Assembly: GCA_905250025.1 (NCBI GenBank)
Contig: CAJNOJ010000005.1
Span: 946,999-1,010,998 of the forward strand
Origin: Adineta ricciae
Lineage: Eukaryota; Rotifera; Eurotatoria; Adinetida; Adinetidae
Length of the DNA: 64,000 nt
Direction: 5' to 3'
Shown here: one piece after another, positions 27,640 to 41,228 of the stretch
How the letters are laid out: each line of letters starts with the position of its first letter
How positions within the stretch are numbered: the first letter of the stretch is position 1
The notes under the pieces: generated by a model
Told to the model about the DNA's origin: nothing
What the model saw: the letters and a program-made list of their open reading frames with translations, nothing else
Databases searched by the model: none
Program-made: the position numbers and the translations under genes

Positions 27640-28429
27640 GATCAAGATACTTTGTTGTTTTAACAAAACTCGCTAAAGCAACATTATTTTTCTTTTGTGA
27701 TAATTTTCGTATAAACATCGATCATAGCATACTCATTATTATGTCTAAACATAACATATCGGATTGATACATGTGATAATTTTTACTGTCTACGCAATTG
27801 ATGACATATTAACAATTTGAATGTCATGAGCCACGACCTACAAACAGATTTTATAGATATCGACATATACCTGATGAGCAAACGAATTTTTCGCATCACA
27901 TTGAACGATCGTCTTGAAGATTTAGTTTACAAATATCGAAATTTGTTTCACACAAGACTCGTTCACCGTCTGAATACTATTCACGAATAATTAACTGTCG
28001 TAATTACATGCAGTTCTAGACATATAGATACGTCTCGTCATTCTTTGTTCTCCTCTTCTTCTTCTTGAGTATATTAATTCAAATTAATTCTTTGTATATT
28101 CAACAGAAACAAAGAGAAGACGCGGTAAAAAGATCAAAAATTGCATCCCATTGTAGGCAATAGGCTTGACAGTCGCACAAGAAAAAAGAAAGAAAACAAG
28201 AATGTCTAAGCGCATTGCAACTAATAACCCTAAGGTAAACACTCATTTGGAAGAAAACTGAAGAATAGGGCGTGTACACAATATTGACCATCCCTCTATT
28301 GATGTATGTTTGGTATATACATCTCGCTTTCTTTTTCTCGCATAGATCGAACGTGAATTGTTCACGTTTACGTGTCAGAATAAAACATTCCGATTGTGTA
28401 TTTGATGAGTATGCACGGAAGGCAACGAC
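27640..28429. other. Noncoding region between PLAC8 and Notch-ligand genes
   Basis: About 0.8 kb of AT-rich DNA between two plus-strand genes. The antisense open frame at 28100-28438 has no family resemblance and overlaps the start of the next gene. No other structure was recognised. Confidence 0.45.
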
Positions 28430-31400
28430 ATGGTACAATGGCTAATTATTATTCTCGTTTATAATTTTGCGATTCTGAAAGTTTGTTGGAATTCGTGTGA
28501 AGAGACAAAATACCATTCGATTTACTTTGTTTTAGTTATCATTGGGCGAAGTGACACTTGCATTACGTTTGCTTCATTATAAAAATCGAAATGGTTTAAC
28601 TTATGAGAATCGTGCATGCGATACAATACTTGGCCATGACATTAACCGAGACGGTCGATGTGATACCGGCTTTTTATTTTGTCTCGTACAATTACCGTTC
28701 CAGAATCCACATAATTGTACATTAGGTGAACATTTCACTGGTTTCGTTGGTGCTGATGATATTCATTTCATTAATATTGATCAACAATTGACACGGCCAC
28801 CATTAACATTCTATAATAAAAAACAACGATCGTCGTTAATTTCTCTTTGGTTTCAACCGACAATTTATTTTCGATTTCCATACCCAAAAGTAAATTGATT
28901 TCTTATAAAAAAATTTAGAATTTTTACGTATCTCTTCTAAAAGGCTGGTCTTGGTGTCATTGTCGAAGTTTATGACATTGACGATATCAACAATCAAACA
29001 GTACACGATTCCATTGATTTTTACGCAAAAACATTAGTTGATTTAAAAATTCAACACTCACGTGAAGTCGCACAACCGCAAAGATTATTTCTACGCAGTC
29101 TCTTTGGAATTTACACAAATCTAACAGCAGATTTTACGGTTTGTCTCTTGAAGCAATGAATAATCTCTGATTTTTTCGATGTTCTCATTCTCTTGCTAGT
29201 TGTATTGCTCTCCACATTATTACAATCATGATTGTGAAACATTTTGCTTACCGAATGAGCAACGTTACGATTGCGATGTGAATACTGGACAGAAGATTTG
29301 TAAGCATGGTTATATTGGACAGGATTGTCTTAGTGGTAAGAAATGACAGCGACACATGTTTGATTAGAAAACAAGTTCTTCTTCTTTGTTCTTCCAAAGA
29401 CGTTCGTGCCTGTGAAGATCGACCCTGTCTTAATAATGGCACATGTGTCGTATACTTTCGTGGTTATTTATGTCAATGTCCACTGGGGTATGCAGGTACT
29501 ACTTGTGAAATTGGTAAGTTGTTGTCAAGGATTAGATTAATAGGGATAAACAAGGTGTGATTTAGGACCGTCGATGATAAATGTTGATCATACATGTAAC
29601 CGAACAACATGTGTGCATGGATATTGTTCGCGAAATGGCAAGTGTATTTGTCATGAGAATTGGACATCAGAGAATTGCAATCAACGGCTTGTTCCGAGTA
29701 CGTTTATGGCCTTGATTTTGTTTTGTAATTTGAAACAAAAATGCTTGAGCTTATCGGCATAATAAAGTTTCATGTTGAGCAATAGAAAATATGGAATTTT
29801 TGAATAGGAACGATTGATTGTGCTAGTCGGCCATGTTTGCATAATTCTACATGTGAAGATCATGGTGATCAGAATTCATCAATCTATAAGTGTCATTGTC
29901 GGAACGGTTTTACTGGTCGAAACTGTGAAGTTGGTAAGAAAAGTTTCGAATTAATTTTGACAATCTGTATAGAAACCTTTGTCTCTTTTTCCATAAGAAA
30001 TTGTTACATCGTGTGAAAGAATACCATGCGTTCATGGTCAATGCATAAAAATTGATCTTTATACCGAACTTTGCATTTGCGAAAAGAATTGGAGTGGTAT
30101 CGATTGTTCTCAAAGTCTGTTAAGTAAGATTTCCATTCGGAGAATTCATCATATACTCGATCACACATGATATAATCTATAGCATCGACAACGACTACTC
30201 GAACGAATATTTCTACTAAGAAGTCTGATCGTGTGAAAACAACGTTATCTATGCAAACATCATCGATAAAATCAATAAAAGATTTATCACATGTATCTGT
30301 AATCACGGACCTTAGCGACTACTCGGAGTGGTTACATGTCAATTATGGAATCGATCGAAATAGAAATTCGAGTCTACCAACAGCAGCACCTGCTTTGTTT
30401 CTCAAAACCAGTAAAACTGAGCTTGCATATATTTCCCGGTTTTTTTTCAGTTATTTTCTTTTATAGAATATTCACCATGTTTGAGTGCACCATGTCTGCA
30501 TAATTCCACATGTGTCATTCAATCTGAACATCAATTTCGATGTATCTGTTCACCAGCATTTATTGGAATCTATTGTGAAATTGGTAAGTATTCTATCTTT
30601 CATAGCAAAACACCAACTCTCTCATGAACATTTTCAATCTATCCAGAACTATTGAACATATCCTATTTTCGTAAGTTTAGTCGGAATGAATGTAGAAAGG
30701 CAAAAGAAACGTTTGCATGTTGCCAAACTAGAAACTCATGTAGATACCTTTTTCTTCAATCTTATTAAGAAACAAATCCATGTGAAAGTTCACCCTGTCA
30801 GCATGATAGTATTTGTATTGCAAAATCCAATCATGATATTCAATGCATCTGTCGACGACATTATACGGGCAAATATTGTGAACTTTCACGTATGTACTTG
30901 TCAGTGGTTTCCTCATGTTAATCAATCGTGTTATTATAGAAACATTTCAACCGGTTTCATCTAAGTCGAAGTGTCTTCGTATCTGTCAACATGGCGGTAT
31001 TTGTTTGGTAAAATATACACTCATATTTTCTTGCTAATCAAAATATTTCACATGTGCACGTGGCACTTTCTTTGCGTTTAGATTGATGAAGCCAACAAAG
31101 AACGATGTATATGCAAATCAACTTATACGGGTTCCTTTTGTGAACTAACTAAAAATAATTGTACCGGTACGCTACAACTACTCATTTCATACTCTCGTTT
31201 GACTCATAAATTGATAGAAAGATAAATAAAAAAGGAAGCTAGGGAATACCATAGAGAATAAATCAGTTTTCTTCTTTTCGAGACTTTCTACATCAATAAT
31301 GCATGTTTATCTTGATACAGTTACGAGAAAAACAGTTGTTCGTTTATCACCGATATACTAAAGCCAGACTGTCACTGGTTTTTGTCTAATTGATGAAGAG

Positions 31401-31880
31401 ATTTGTTTGTGTTTAGACTCTTTGTGTCACACTGATCCATGTTTATCGAATCCGTGTTTATACAATGGTACATGTCAATCAATAATCTCTTCAACAAATT
31501 ACACATGTTCATGTCATGAACAATATACAGGTGAACGATGTGAATTTGCTCTCAAATCAGATCCAGTCGATGCTTTACCACGTGATAGTGCACTCAGTCA
31601 GGATGAACCTAGTCCGACTGATTTCTGGCCATTAGCTATTGTATTTGGTTATGTATTTTCATTAATGTTAGTTTTTATTATCATCTGGTTTCTATGGTAT
31701 GGCTTAACGATTCGTCCTCAATCCCATTTTCGTTCTGACATACCATATGGCGAACGTCCTGCTGATCGTTATCAACCGTATCGTTTAGGCGTCAGTAATC
31801 CCTTGTTTTTCACGAACCAAGACTATAATCCCAATCGTATATTGAAAACGTTTTCCATTGAACGAGATTTCGATTCGTAG
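28430..31880 (+). CDS. Divergent DSL/EGF Notch ligand (Delta/Jagged type)
   Basis: A multi-exon plus-strand gene. The first exon (ATG 28430, MVQWLIIILVYNFAILK) is a signal peptide, joined in frame to LSLGEVTLALRLLHY. The first 130 residues fit an MNLL/C2-like N-terminal region. The exon at 29200-29330 is a DSL domain: LYCSPHYYNHDCETFC...ICKHGYIGQDC. About eight EGF modules follow (at about 29400, 29575, 29820, 30005, 30475, 30760, 30970 and 31420), with a Ser/Thr-rich linker of about 75 residues (30180-30410) between the fourth and fifth. A transmembrane helix (LAIVFGYVFSLMLVFIIIWFLWY) and a cytoplasmic tail of about 60 residues close the protein. DSL proteins activate Notch on neighbouring cells. 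Whether it is Delta- or Jagged-like is undecided; no C-terminal PDZ ligand is evident. Exon borders in the EGF region are approximate. Confidence 0.8.
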
Positions 31881-32040
31881 TTCATTTCCAAATATATTTC
31901 ATTTTGTTCGTTATTGAAAAAAACATACATATAGACGTGTTTTCTCTTGTCGCTTTTCTCATTAGTACTATGTACACATCAAATTAGGAAAAATAAACAA
32001 CAACAGGAAAAAAATAGATCAAATACATAAGAGCTAAACA

Positions 32041-35000
32041 TCACCAAGATTCGTTCTTTCTCGCACTAAGTAGATGAACATCTAATTTTGAGCTTCCTTC
32101 TTCAGGTTCACAAAGAGAAACTTTGGTCAATGATGCTAAATTTTCATTCTAAAAGCAAAATTTGCAGTCAGACGAAATAAGCATCATTCAAAGTTATACC
32201 TTCTCTGAATTCGAATTCTTATTTGTGTCACCAGGTGACGTTGATCGTTTGAAATTGTCCCTATCGTCTAGATAAAATTTGACATCGTCACGTGCTGGTG
32301 ATAGTGTGTGCGTTGTTGTCGATGGAGGTTCAGCTAGAAAGGAAAATGAATGTTTTTTTTAGCTTCGACCGAGAAGTTGCTTTTAATTTACCAGATTGTG
32401 TTCGCGTCACACGTTTTAAGTCACATTGAATCAATGATGATGTTGAAGATGATGACAACTGTTGAGATAGCATAACGACAGGTGCACGCATGTCAGGATG
32501 TTCGAGAATATTCGGCGCACTTCTGCCTCCGTCACGTTCAATCAGATTCTCATTAGTATTCGATGGTTTCATGGTTAATAAACGCTTTTGAATTTCGTCA
32601 TCAAGTGCCGATGGTTTTATGGTCACTTCCGGATGTTCAAAGATTCGTTCATCACTTTGCGATGTACTCAATCGTCGAACACTGTTTGTTGATAATAATT
32701 GGCTGGAATAAAAAAGGGAAACTAGGATATATTGCCAACTAAATCTTTATACATACCCGGAGAAATGAACGAGGCGATCATCTTTTTCAGTTGAACTATT
32801 CCAGGCAAACTTTTGTGTATGAGCGTTGATATCTTGCAATGATGTCGATGTTGGCATCGTCGAACCTTGTGTTTGTCCACTCAATTTAACTGTTGGCATG
32901 CGGCGAACTGTTGAATAATCAATTTCTACAAAGCAGTAGAAAAGAATAAATCAAATAACCGACTAATTCTCTTCTATTTATAGAAAGCACGCGTATTTAT
33001 ATGGCTTTCTCCTCTTTGTGCGTCAAAAAAATATAAATGCCCGCCTCTCCTATACAAATTTAGGTAGATTAGAAAGGTAAAATCTGAAAATACTCTTCCG
33101 ATGACGACATTGCTCAGCGTGAGCTCGAGGCGACATATAGGCCAGGCTCGTTTGATTAATAATAAAAAATGTGTGTGCACTGGATGTCATTATGAGAAAT
33201 AAATTGAGAGAAATTGTGGCCTATTTGAAAGGAAAACAATAATTGTTAATCCTCTTACGATGCACATTATATGAATAGTGAAAAGAAAGTAGAAAACAAT
33301 AAAAATGAAATTACTCAAATCGTTACTGGCTCATTCATTGCTTTTTTTAAAAATGTGATCAAAATATTTGATTTAATCAATTTCGCGTTGTTTTACTTTG
33401 TGAGGAGAAGCAGAACACGTTTCTAATATTTAGCAACTGTTTGACAACTACTCGAGAGAAATCTCTTGATTAGTTTTAACGAGATTCAATGACTGACAAT
33501 AATTATCTTTGTCGGAATGTCAACTCGAAGTACGAAACGCGACTTCCTATCGAGTAAATAACTAGTATGTATCTATTCAATGAAAGACTCCTTCATCACT
33601 CAAATCATGGACATTATCAGCAGGCAAGCGCGCATACGATTCAATGGAAATCATGACATCGTACACCTTGATCTCCAGCTGTTTTGTACTTGTCAGTAAA
33701 AGAAAGAAAACAAGCACGAATGACAAGCAACGATTTCTTTTGATAATTATTCTCAATAGATCAACAACAAAAGTAAACAGACATTCTAGAGCGCATTACT
33801 TTGTGAGAAAAAAACATTAAATATGACCGAGAATCTATGACAATAAACAAATTCACAGATGACAAATCTATTAACATGTGAATGCAGGTCAAATGGTAGA
33901 ACACTTAGTCATGTTCACCGAATATTCCATTCGAGTATAATTATGATGAGATACTCGAAAAGAATTCTAACCCATCTTCACAAAGCTATGCAAGATTTTT
34001 CTCTTCCCGCAATGTCTGCGATGATTAGTGTTATTATCATTATTGTTTGTTTATATCTCAAATCAACCTGTGTGCTTCATCAATGTTCTTTCTACCAAAT
34101 AGCTTAGCTTTTGTTTTGCTTGACAAGGACACAGCTAGTCGAGACAAGCGAAAGCGACGACTCTAACACGCGATCGTCTCCCATCCACTGCTTTTAACCC
34201 GATCGGATACTGAATAGTTAGGAAAATATCTAATAACACAGTAAGGCAAGAAGAAAAAAGCGAACGCACTGACACCAATGATATACTTTTCTTCTTGATT
34301 AAGAGTACTCGCAGATCGAACGATAAAATATTCGAAGATGATAGGACAAAGGAAAATTTTCTATGTACGTTTACAAAGAAATATCGATGAAATGAATGTC
34401 AGATAGACAAGCATCCTTTTCTTCTTATTTATATGTCTTCTGTCATCCGAGTTTTTCGATAATTAAAGCACCTATGCTCCCCTCACCTTTCTTCTTGCTT
34501 TACCAAAAAAATGGCATCCATCCCTTTTCCTGTAATCTACGAAGAAAACTCCTGTGCTTAGACAGACTGACAGATAGCAAATCCATTCCTTCTCGTTTTC
34601 ATCCTCATCCTCATCACATCAGTCATCTTTTTCCTCTCCTTTATTCCGATCCAAGCAACATAAAAGGAAAACGCAATGTTGGCAACATTTCATGGATGAT
34701 ATAATAACTCGAGGCGAAAAACTAAAGGAAAATACAAATCGCGCATCGATCATTGTATCGTTTGCAATAATAACGATCAATCGTAGTTTGTTTTCTTCGC
34801 TAGTCAATCGTCTCCGTATGTTATTTGAATAAATTGTCTCGAAGAATCGAATGATAGGACAAGATCTATACAGATACCTCTCTCTCTCACTCGGACGACG
34901 ACACAAACTTCAGATATGCTTCATTTCTATGATCTGATCATTAGGGAATAGATAGACGTAAGTAACAAATATAAATAGGATTATAATAATATTTATTCTA

Positions 35001-35262
35001 TTCTTTTTATTGTGAATTAATTTCTCTTTCATGAAGGTTTCTCAAATATCCATGAATGCAAGATATACTGTTCAGCTATGCAAGCAATTATTCTCATGAA
35101 AAGAAAACTTTTCTTAAATATTCATCTGAATTACTCAAGCAATGAACATTACTCGTCTACATAATCATCATGCAAGAAATCAAGTATCAAAACAAATATT
35201 GTCAACGGGTAAACTCAACTGAAAATGAGCTTGTTCAACTTACTTGGATTTGAAAGAAGCAT
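32041..35262 (-). CDS. Unrecognised disordered, Ser/Thr-rich protein with 2.3 kb first intron
   Basis: I do not recognise this gene. Five exons join in frame: 35244-35262 (ATG CTT CTT TCA AAT CCA A with a strong GTAAGT donor), 32757-32925, 32392-32702, 32200-32333 and 32041-32148, giving 246 residues. The product is hydrophilic and low in aromatic residues, with no signal peptide or membrane helix. It carries basic-directed phosphorylation-like sites (VRRMPTVKLS, VRRLSTSQSDE, KRVTRTQS, KRSTSPGD) and a loosely repeated motif (RIFEHPEVTIKPS and NILEHPDMRAPVV). It looks like an intrinsically disordered kinase substrate or scaffold. The first exon is assigned only from its donor and phase. If it is wrong, translation could begin at MPTVKLSG in the second exon. 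Convergent with the Notch ligand (160 bp between stops). Confidence 0.55.
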
Positions 35263-37555
35263 CTTGTTACGATCCTAGTCGAATATGTGGATGTCAGTTA
35301 GTTAGTCATTCACTCTTCGTCGACAGTGAAAATTCTATATACAAAATGCTCGATTCAGGAAAACGGTTGAGAGAATAGGAGACGAGAGGGAAGAGCGAGA
35401 GTGAATGTATGTAAACGAAGTAGGAGAAGATTGGTAGATTCTCTTTCTTGTTTTTTTCTCTCTTACATTCTTGCATACTCAGAAGCAGAAGACACAAAGA
35501 AAAACAGAGGAAAAATAGAGGAACAAAAATAACACGAAGAAAAAAAAAGAGAAAAGAAAAGAAGTTAATGCATCAATATGGACTGTTTTTTTTTCAAAAA
35601 AAAGGTACACAGGAGAAAAGTAAGAATAGAAGATTTCAACATTCGTTTGAGTTGAAAAGGTCGTCATCGAGTAGAAAAACTTTTTTTCTTCTCTAATTTC
35701 ATCATCTGTCTGTTTTATTTTCATCAGTACCATCAACAAACTTCTATTCTAATCAATTCGAAAATAATAACATTTTCTATCGCTGCCAACAAGCCATACG
35801 TTCGATGTATGCGCTCGAATGTCTCATATAAACAAATCTCGATCAAATTCATCCACATATCGACTAGATATGCAACTGTATGGATGGATGTAATTGACAT
35901 CTGGTATGGAGTGACAAAAGAGTATCGCGACAAAATGTAATTGAGATTGATCGATAAAAAGATCTGTCCGATGTCTATTAATCTTCTCAACAGAAATGCA
36001 TCGACTAAAACAAACCCGATAGAAATCAGAAGAACATATACTATTTGCAAAGAAGTCTTTGTTCGTTTTTGAATCTGTTTCCTCTCAAATGGTTATTGAT
36101 AGAAAAATAACTAGTTCTGTCTTATGTCATGTCTCTTCGTAAGGAGTAACGACAAAACAATACGTCTGTTTTGGAAAACTTTTCTCGTCCCAATGACTTG
36201 TCGAAAACAAGTTGTGTTGTTTAAGTTGCATGAGTGTGCTATTGAAAAACTCTCATTTCTGTCAACAAACAACAGCGCATCTACTTGAAGACACTCTCAT
36301 AAAAGTATAAATCAATAGAACTTTATTAGTACCATCACACCTGGATGAGAGTTCGCTTTTGCTTTTCGCTGTTGTTCGTGATTGTGAAACTGCAAATCAA
36401 TAGATTGCAACGTCGTTGAATACTTCATAATGATATATTTTCAAATACACACAAAGAGCGGATGTTTTACGGAAAATTACAACGCATTTTTAATAAAAAA
36501 AAATGACAATATTTGGCAAATTTCCGGTAATAAAAGGCGTACAACGTAGGTAGATGATCATGATTCATGAACAAAGACAGTCACTGCAGCGTCCTACAGA
36601 AACACAAAACAAATTCAAAGAATGCATTTCACAGTTTGTGACAAACGACAATTAATGATTGTTAGTTTAAAACAACGATGAGAACATATCCTCACGCTTT
36701 GATCTATACATAAGAGAAATGTTATCGAAATTCATCGCGTAATCGAATAAAGCAATAAAAGAACTTTTTTTTATGATTAGATTTGTTTTCTATTAGGATG
36801 CAAATTCGACTAATTTCCCGTCTCCTTCGGCTGAACATTCCATTTTAGTGTCGCCTGATAGAATTTGCCGTTGCATTATAAAATCTTTCCGATGGTTTCT
36901 CAACGATTAATTCAGTCTTGACACCCAAATAAAGAGATATAGAGCAAAGTTGAATGTTAAACTACAATGATATTCTAATGACACATGTGTCAGTGCCTTT
37001 CTAATTATTTTCATTTTGTCTTGAATGAAAGTAAAGTTTCTATTGAGAGATTTCTTTTGAATCTCAATTAACCGTTATGTTCATATTCGCCATGATGCAT
37101 TTGAGAATAGAAAATCAGCTCATGTGTGTGATTGGTGTTCATTTACAATTGACAAGAATCGCGAAATCATCTGTTCTATACTGGTCTTGGTGATCTTTTG
37201 CATGTTCTCAATGGCAAAATAGGTCAGGACCTAAAACTATTTGGAGAAATCATGAATGTAGAACTAATTAGTTTTTGAAATTTTCCACATTTGATGGTGT
37301 GGAAAATGAATGTAAGACATCTTCAGTTTGTGCTCGAGATAACTTCCTCTATATCCCGATATTAATGTAAGTTTCAGCATTGGTTACTTCTAAGCCAATA
37401 ACAGACTCAATAACATGTTTTTGGTTTGGTTTCTACGTAAGACTGTTGTCGATCGTTTCCATCAATCTTGAAAAACATTCTTCTGAGTTATTTGATTTTT
37501 CCCGAATAACTTTTTTTTCTAGTTGTTGCCAACACTTGTGTGAGGTGGAAATTGA
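35263..37555. other. Noncoding region
   Basis: About 2.3 kb between divergent genes. A purine-rich run lies at about 35475-35590. The minus-strand hydrophobic frame at 35733-36050 lacks an ATG and has no relatives I recognise. The region just before 37522 (TTTTTTTTCTAG) is the acceptor-like site of the next gene. Confidence 0.45.
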
Positions 37556-38870
37556 ATGACCTCAACTCGAATCCCGTTGTATCGTGTGAAAGGTACGCAC
37601 TATGAATGTGCTCATGTTATCGGCAAGATCACACGCGAAGCTATCCGTCATCGTATCGCTGATGATCTGACTGTTTTATCACCGTTATTTGAATATATTC
37701 AAACCGAAGATGGTTTTAATTTATATCGAGATTTCGCCAAAACAATCCGGTCATTGTATCCATGGTACTGGGATGAAATCAACGGGTTAGCTGATGGGTC
37801 CGAAGTACCATTAGAGCAAATATTAGTTTTGAATTTTCTCAACGAAACTCAAACAGCTTATAAGCTATCGAAAGATAAACAAACTTCCGATGAAACCGGT
37901 GAAAAAGGTTGCACAACTGTGTTACTCAATCGACAAGATACCAATACGTTCTCTCTACTGCACAATGAAGATCACGCTACCGCGTTGTACATGACTGGAT
38001 ATCTCGTCGAAGCAGATATTCACTCAATTGAATATAATGATGGACAACGTCGGAGTCCAGATGAGAAATTCATTGCGTATTGTTATGCCGGTGCTATTCC
38101 AGGTAGATAATCGATTGTGTCATGAAAGAAAAACTAAGTTTGCAATTTAGGAAATGGTTTCGGTGCCAATAAACATAGTTTTGCTTTTGGGTTGAATGGA
38201 CTCTATCCGAACTTTGTCGCCCATGGTCGTCTACCTCGTCAAATTGTCAACCGTGCACTTCTGTCCGTACGGAACGAAGAAGATCTCGATAGGTTGCTGC
38301 GTATTTCACCTGTCGCCTTTGGTTTTTGTGTCAATGGAGCGTTCTTTCGCGAGGAACACTGTCTGCTAAATTATGAAATAGGACCAAATATCAAGCTTGC
38401 TAATGAAAATTTCATCAGCAAATGTCGTATAATTAATGAGGGTCAAAAAGAAAACAAAGGAAATGGTAAAATCATTGCTACAGATAATCGTCTAATTAAT
38501 CATTCTTTTTTGTTCAGATCAATCTGAGACTATTTTGAATTATCTTGTACATTATAATCACTATGAACGATTACATAAAGTTATCATTCAACAGAAAAGC
38601 CTGGATTCGACTTACAATCGTTGGAAACGCGGCCAAGAATTCGGTGAAATCTTTACCATTGACGATGCTTTTCGTCTCTTAGGTGACAATGAAAATCCAT
38701 CATTTCCAATCTTTCGTATTCCGAGTGAAACTGACGCGAATTCGGTCACACTTTGCACGGCGCATTTTAATTTTCTTACGTTCGAACTACTGGTTTATCA
38801 ACACAATCCAAAAGATAACCCTTCACCTTCTTTTGTCTACAATCTCAACGATTTGTGCATTATAAAATAG
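37556..38870 (+). CDS. C45 family acyltransferase/amidohydrolase (Tan / isopenicillin-N-acyltransferase-like)
   Basis: Three exons, 37556-38102, 38151-38465 and 38518-38870, join in frame to 404 residues. The fold is an Ntn hydrolase of peptidase family C45: N-terminal RVKGTHYECAHVIGKITREAI, then YWDEINGLADGSEVPLEQILVLNFLNE, then the self-cleavage site EKGCTTVLL with Cys119 as the predicted new N-terminal nucleophile. HNEDHATALY follows, as do FAFGLNGLYP and, in exon 3, SVTLCTAHFNFLTFELLVY near the end. Family members include fungal acyl-CoA:6-APA acyltransferase and insect Tan (N-beta-alanyl-amine hydrolase). No signal peptide, so probably cytosolic. The substrate cannot be read from the sequence; amide hydrolysis of an acyl-amine is the safest guess. 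The ATG lies 34 bp after an acceptor-like AG (37521-37522). Confidence 0.83.
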
Positions 38871-39891
38871 AAAATAAAAAAAATTCTCTTCACCTCTGTT
38901 AAATTTATCTCATGTTGAGAATAGATTTCTATACATAATTGATGATCTTCAAGCTCAATATAATGTTCTTTTATCATGAAGTATTAAGTTCAATTCGACT
39001 TGACGACTTCAATGTACTTTTTTCCATTATTATCTAGCAGTCGCTTCTATCTTAAAACAGTAGCGGCTGCGAATATTTCATGAAGTTCAAGATTGAAGCC
39101 ATATATAAACACATTCATGACTTTTTTCACGCTTAACTCAGAGAATAGATCCTCCTTTCAAAATGAAGCTCAAAGCTCCCATCGCTCGAGGCGTATGCAT
39201 TGATCATGCATATAATCTTTGTCATAAACTTCCCTTATTCGCACGTAAGTCTTATCCTTGGGTACTCTAAAGAGCACGGAATCGACTAGGCGACGGACTT
39301 GTATTTCGAGTGACTAAAATTGAAATTTCAAAACAGTTTATCGAGTGAAAAAGGATGATAATCAATAGTTCTATGGTAAGTGAACAAGCTCGGATTTATT
39401 CAACGTTAAACAATTCGTAGGTGGTGTTTGATGTCTTTAGACAGGTACGCCCAGAGAGATAGAGAAAGAGCAAGCTTAGCATATGTGTTATATTCTCATC
39501 GAATTAAAGTCTTACGTAGACATTCGTATGCCTGAATACAATACTTGTCATTTCTAATCATATGTTCTAAGATAAGTGCCGATGATGAAAAAAGATTTCT
39601 TGCTCTTTGGAGTTGAGTATGCGTGATTCAGAGTTAGAACGGAAGAGGTAGCTTTCTTGTTTGATCAGACAGAGTTGCTCGTGAAGAAATTAGTCTTATC
39701 CTTGTTGATATTGATGAAAATCTATTTTGAAAGACGTAAAACAATAAGCTTATCTTTGCACTTTTAGAGATCTATTAATTAATCATGACAATTTTTATTT
39801 CTTTAACTCATGTAACGGATATGCGTCATACAATATAAAATTAGAGTATTAAGCATGCCCATTCATTCTTTTTCAGTCAACTACTGAAACA
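38871..39891. other. Noncoding region between C45 hydrolase and GPCR
   Basis: About 1 kb of AT-rich sequence. No coding exon or RNA gene was recognised. It ends in a pyrimidine tract and AG (39875-39876), 16 bp before the GPCR ATG. Confidence 0.5.
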
Positions 39892-41228
39892 ATGTGGCAT
39901 AATATCGTTCGTTTTGGTCTTCTTCGAATCTTCTATCCGTGTTTAATGATATTCGGGACAATCGGAAATATTCTCTGTTTGAAAATTCTTCTACGAAAAC
40001 GTTTTCGTCGGCAATCAACATGCCAATACTTGTGTATACTGGCTGTAATCGACATACTTTTTATTTATTTGAGATCGACACGTTATGTTTATCGATATAT
40101 GTTTCATGTAGATGTACGGAATACATCACTGTGGATTTGTCGATCGTTCACGTTCTTTTCCTCGTCTTTGTCACATTTAGCATCCTGGATCTTAGTTATC
40201 GTTAGTTTTGATCGGTATTTCATTATGAAAAATTTTTTCACACGTCGTAATGCTAGTTCACGTGTAAGAAAATCTTCATGTATACTTATTCTTATTGTCT
40301 GTACAGAGAATTTACATTATTTTCATGTCGTAGGTAAGCATTCGATACATATTCTTTTTAATAGCATTATCATTTGTTGGGTCGCTCGATTGATATTTCA
40401 TACAAACGTTATTTCGTCTTTTGTTTTCTAGGAACGCATATACCATTACAAATATCAAGTGTTCAAACAGATCTTGAGAATGCTACTGACAATTTTAACT
40501 ACACTCTTCGTTTCGTGTGCATGGCACGACAAGAATATGAAGAATTCTTTCGTTTATACGTACCAATTTTCGACTTACTTTTTGTCGCTATCATTCCATT
40601 TTGTTTAATGGTCTTCACCAACATCGGTATCATTCGTACAACTATGCATTCGAATATGTTATTTACAACATCGAAAAAACAACAACGAAATAATCGCTTA
40701 ACTATCATGTTATTGTCCGTCACATTAGCATTCATGCTGTTGACGTGTCCGTCGGTTGTTTATATATGTATAAACCGATTAAAATCGCCGAAAAGAGTTT
40801 CAGATACGAAATTACTTGTCTTGGATCTACTTGAATCGCTGTGGTATACGAAACATGCATTAAATTTTATCCTCTACACACTGAGCGGACAAGATTTTCG
40901 AAGAGAATTTATCAAATTACTGTCCTGTTCTCAGCGTAAAGTACCCAATCGATCAAATAATCTCGACAACAATAGTCTAAATATTCAACTCAGTGTATAC
41001 ACGGATAATTCCCCGTATGTTAATCGACGAGTACTTCACCAACGACATAGACAATCCGATTGCGAACTAAATAAAGTGCCGACATTACTAATTTCTAAAT
41101 CTTTATGCGTAAGAGCTCCGACGGGTATCCACAGTGATTTTATCGTTTCGACCACATACTCAACTACTCAAACCGGTACAAGCAATGCACGACGTTCATC
41201 ATCGACTACAAAAACATCAGTACAATAG
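39892..41228 (+). CDS. Class A (rhodopsin-like) G-protein-coupled receptor
   Basis: Two exons, 39892-40333 and 40432-41228, join through a split Gly codon to give 412 residues. Seven hydrophobic helices can be placed. TM1 carries the GN of IFGTIGNILCLKILL; TM2 runs around YLCILAVIDILFIYL, with the conserved D. Cys before TM3 is in WICRSFTFF. The DRY position reads SFDRYF (DRY-like). TM5 is LLFVAIIPFCLMVFTNIGII, TM6 is LTIMLLSVTLAFMLLTCPSVVY, and TM7 is HALNFILYTLSG, with NFxxY replacing NPxxY. The C-terminal tail of about 90 residues is Ser/Thr-rich. The overall pattern resembles FMRFamide/peptide receptor-like GPCRs that are very numerous in rotifers; the ligand is unknown. Tail-to-tail with PACSIN. 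Confidence 0.85.

Noticed and set aside
35733..36050. Hydrophobic 105-residue minus-strand frame that could be a membrane protein
   Set aside because: It begins with TTG, lacks an early ATG, shows no exon neighbours or family features.
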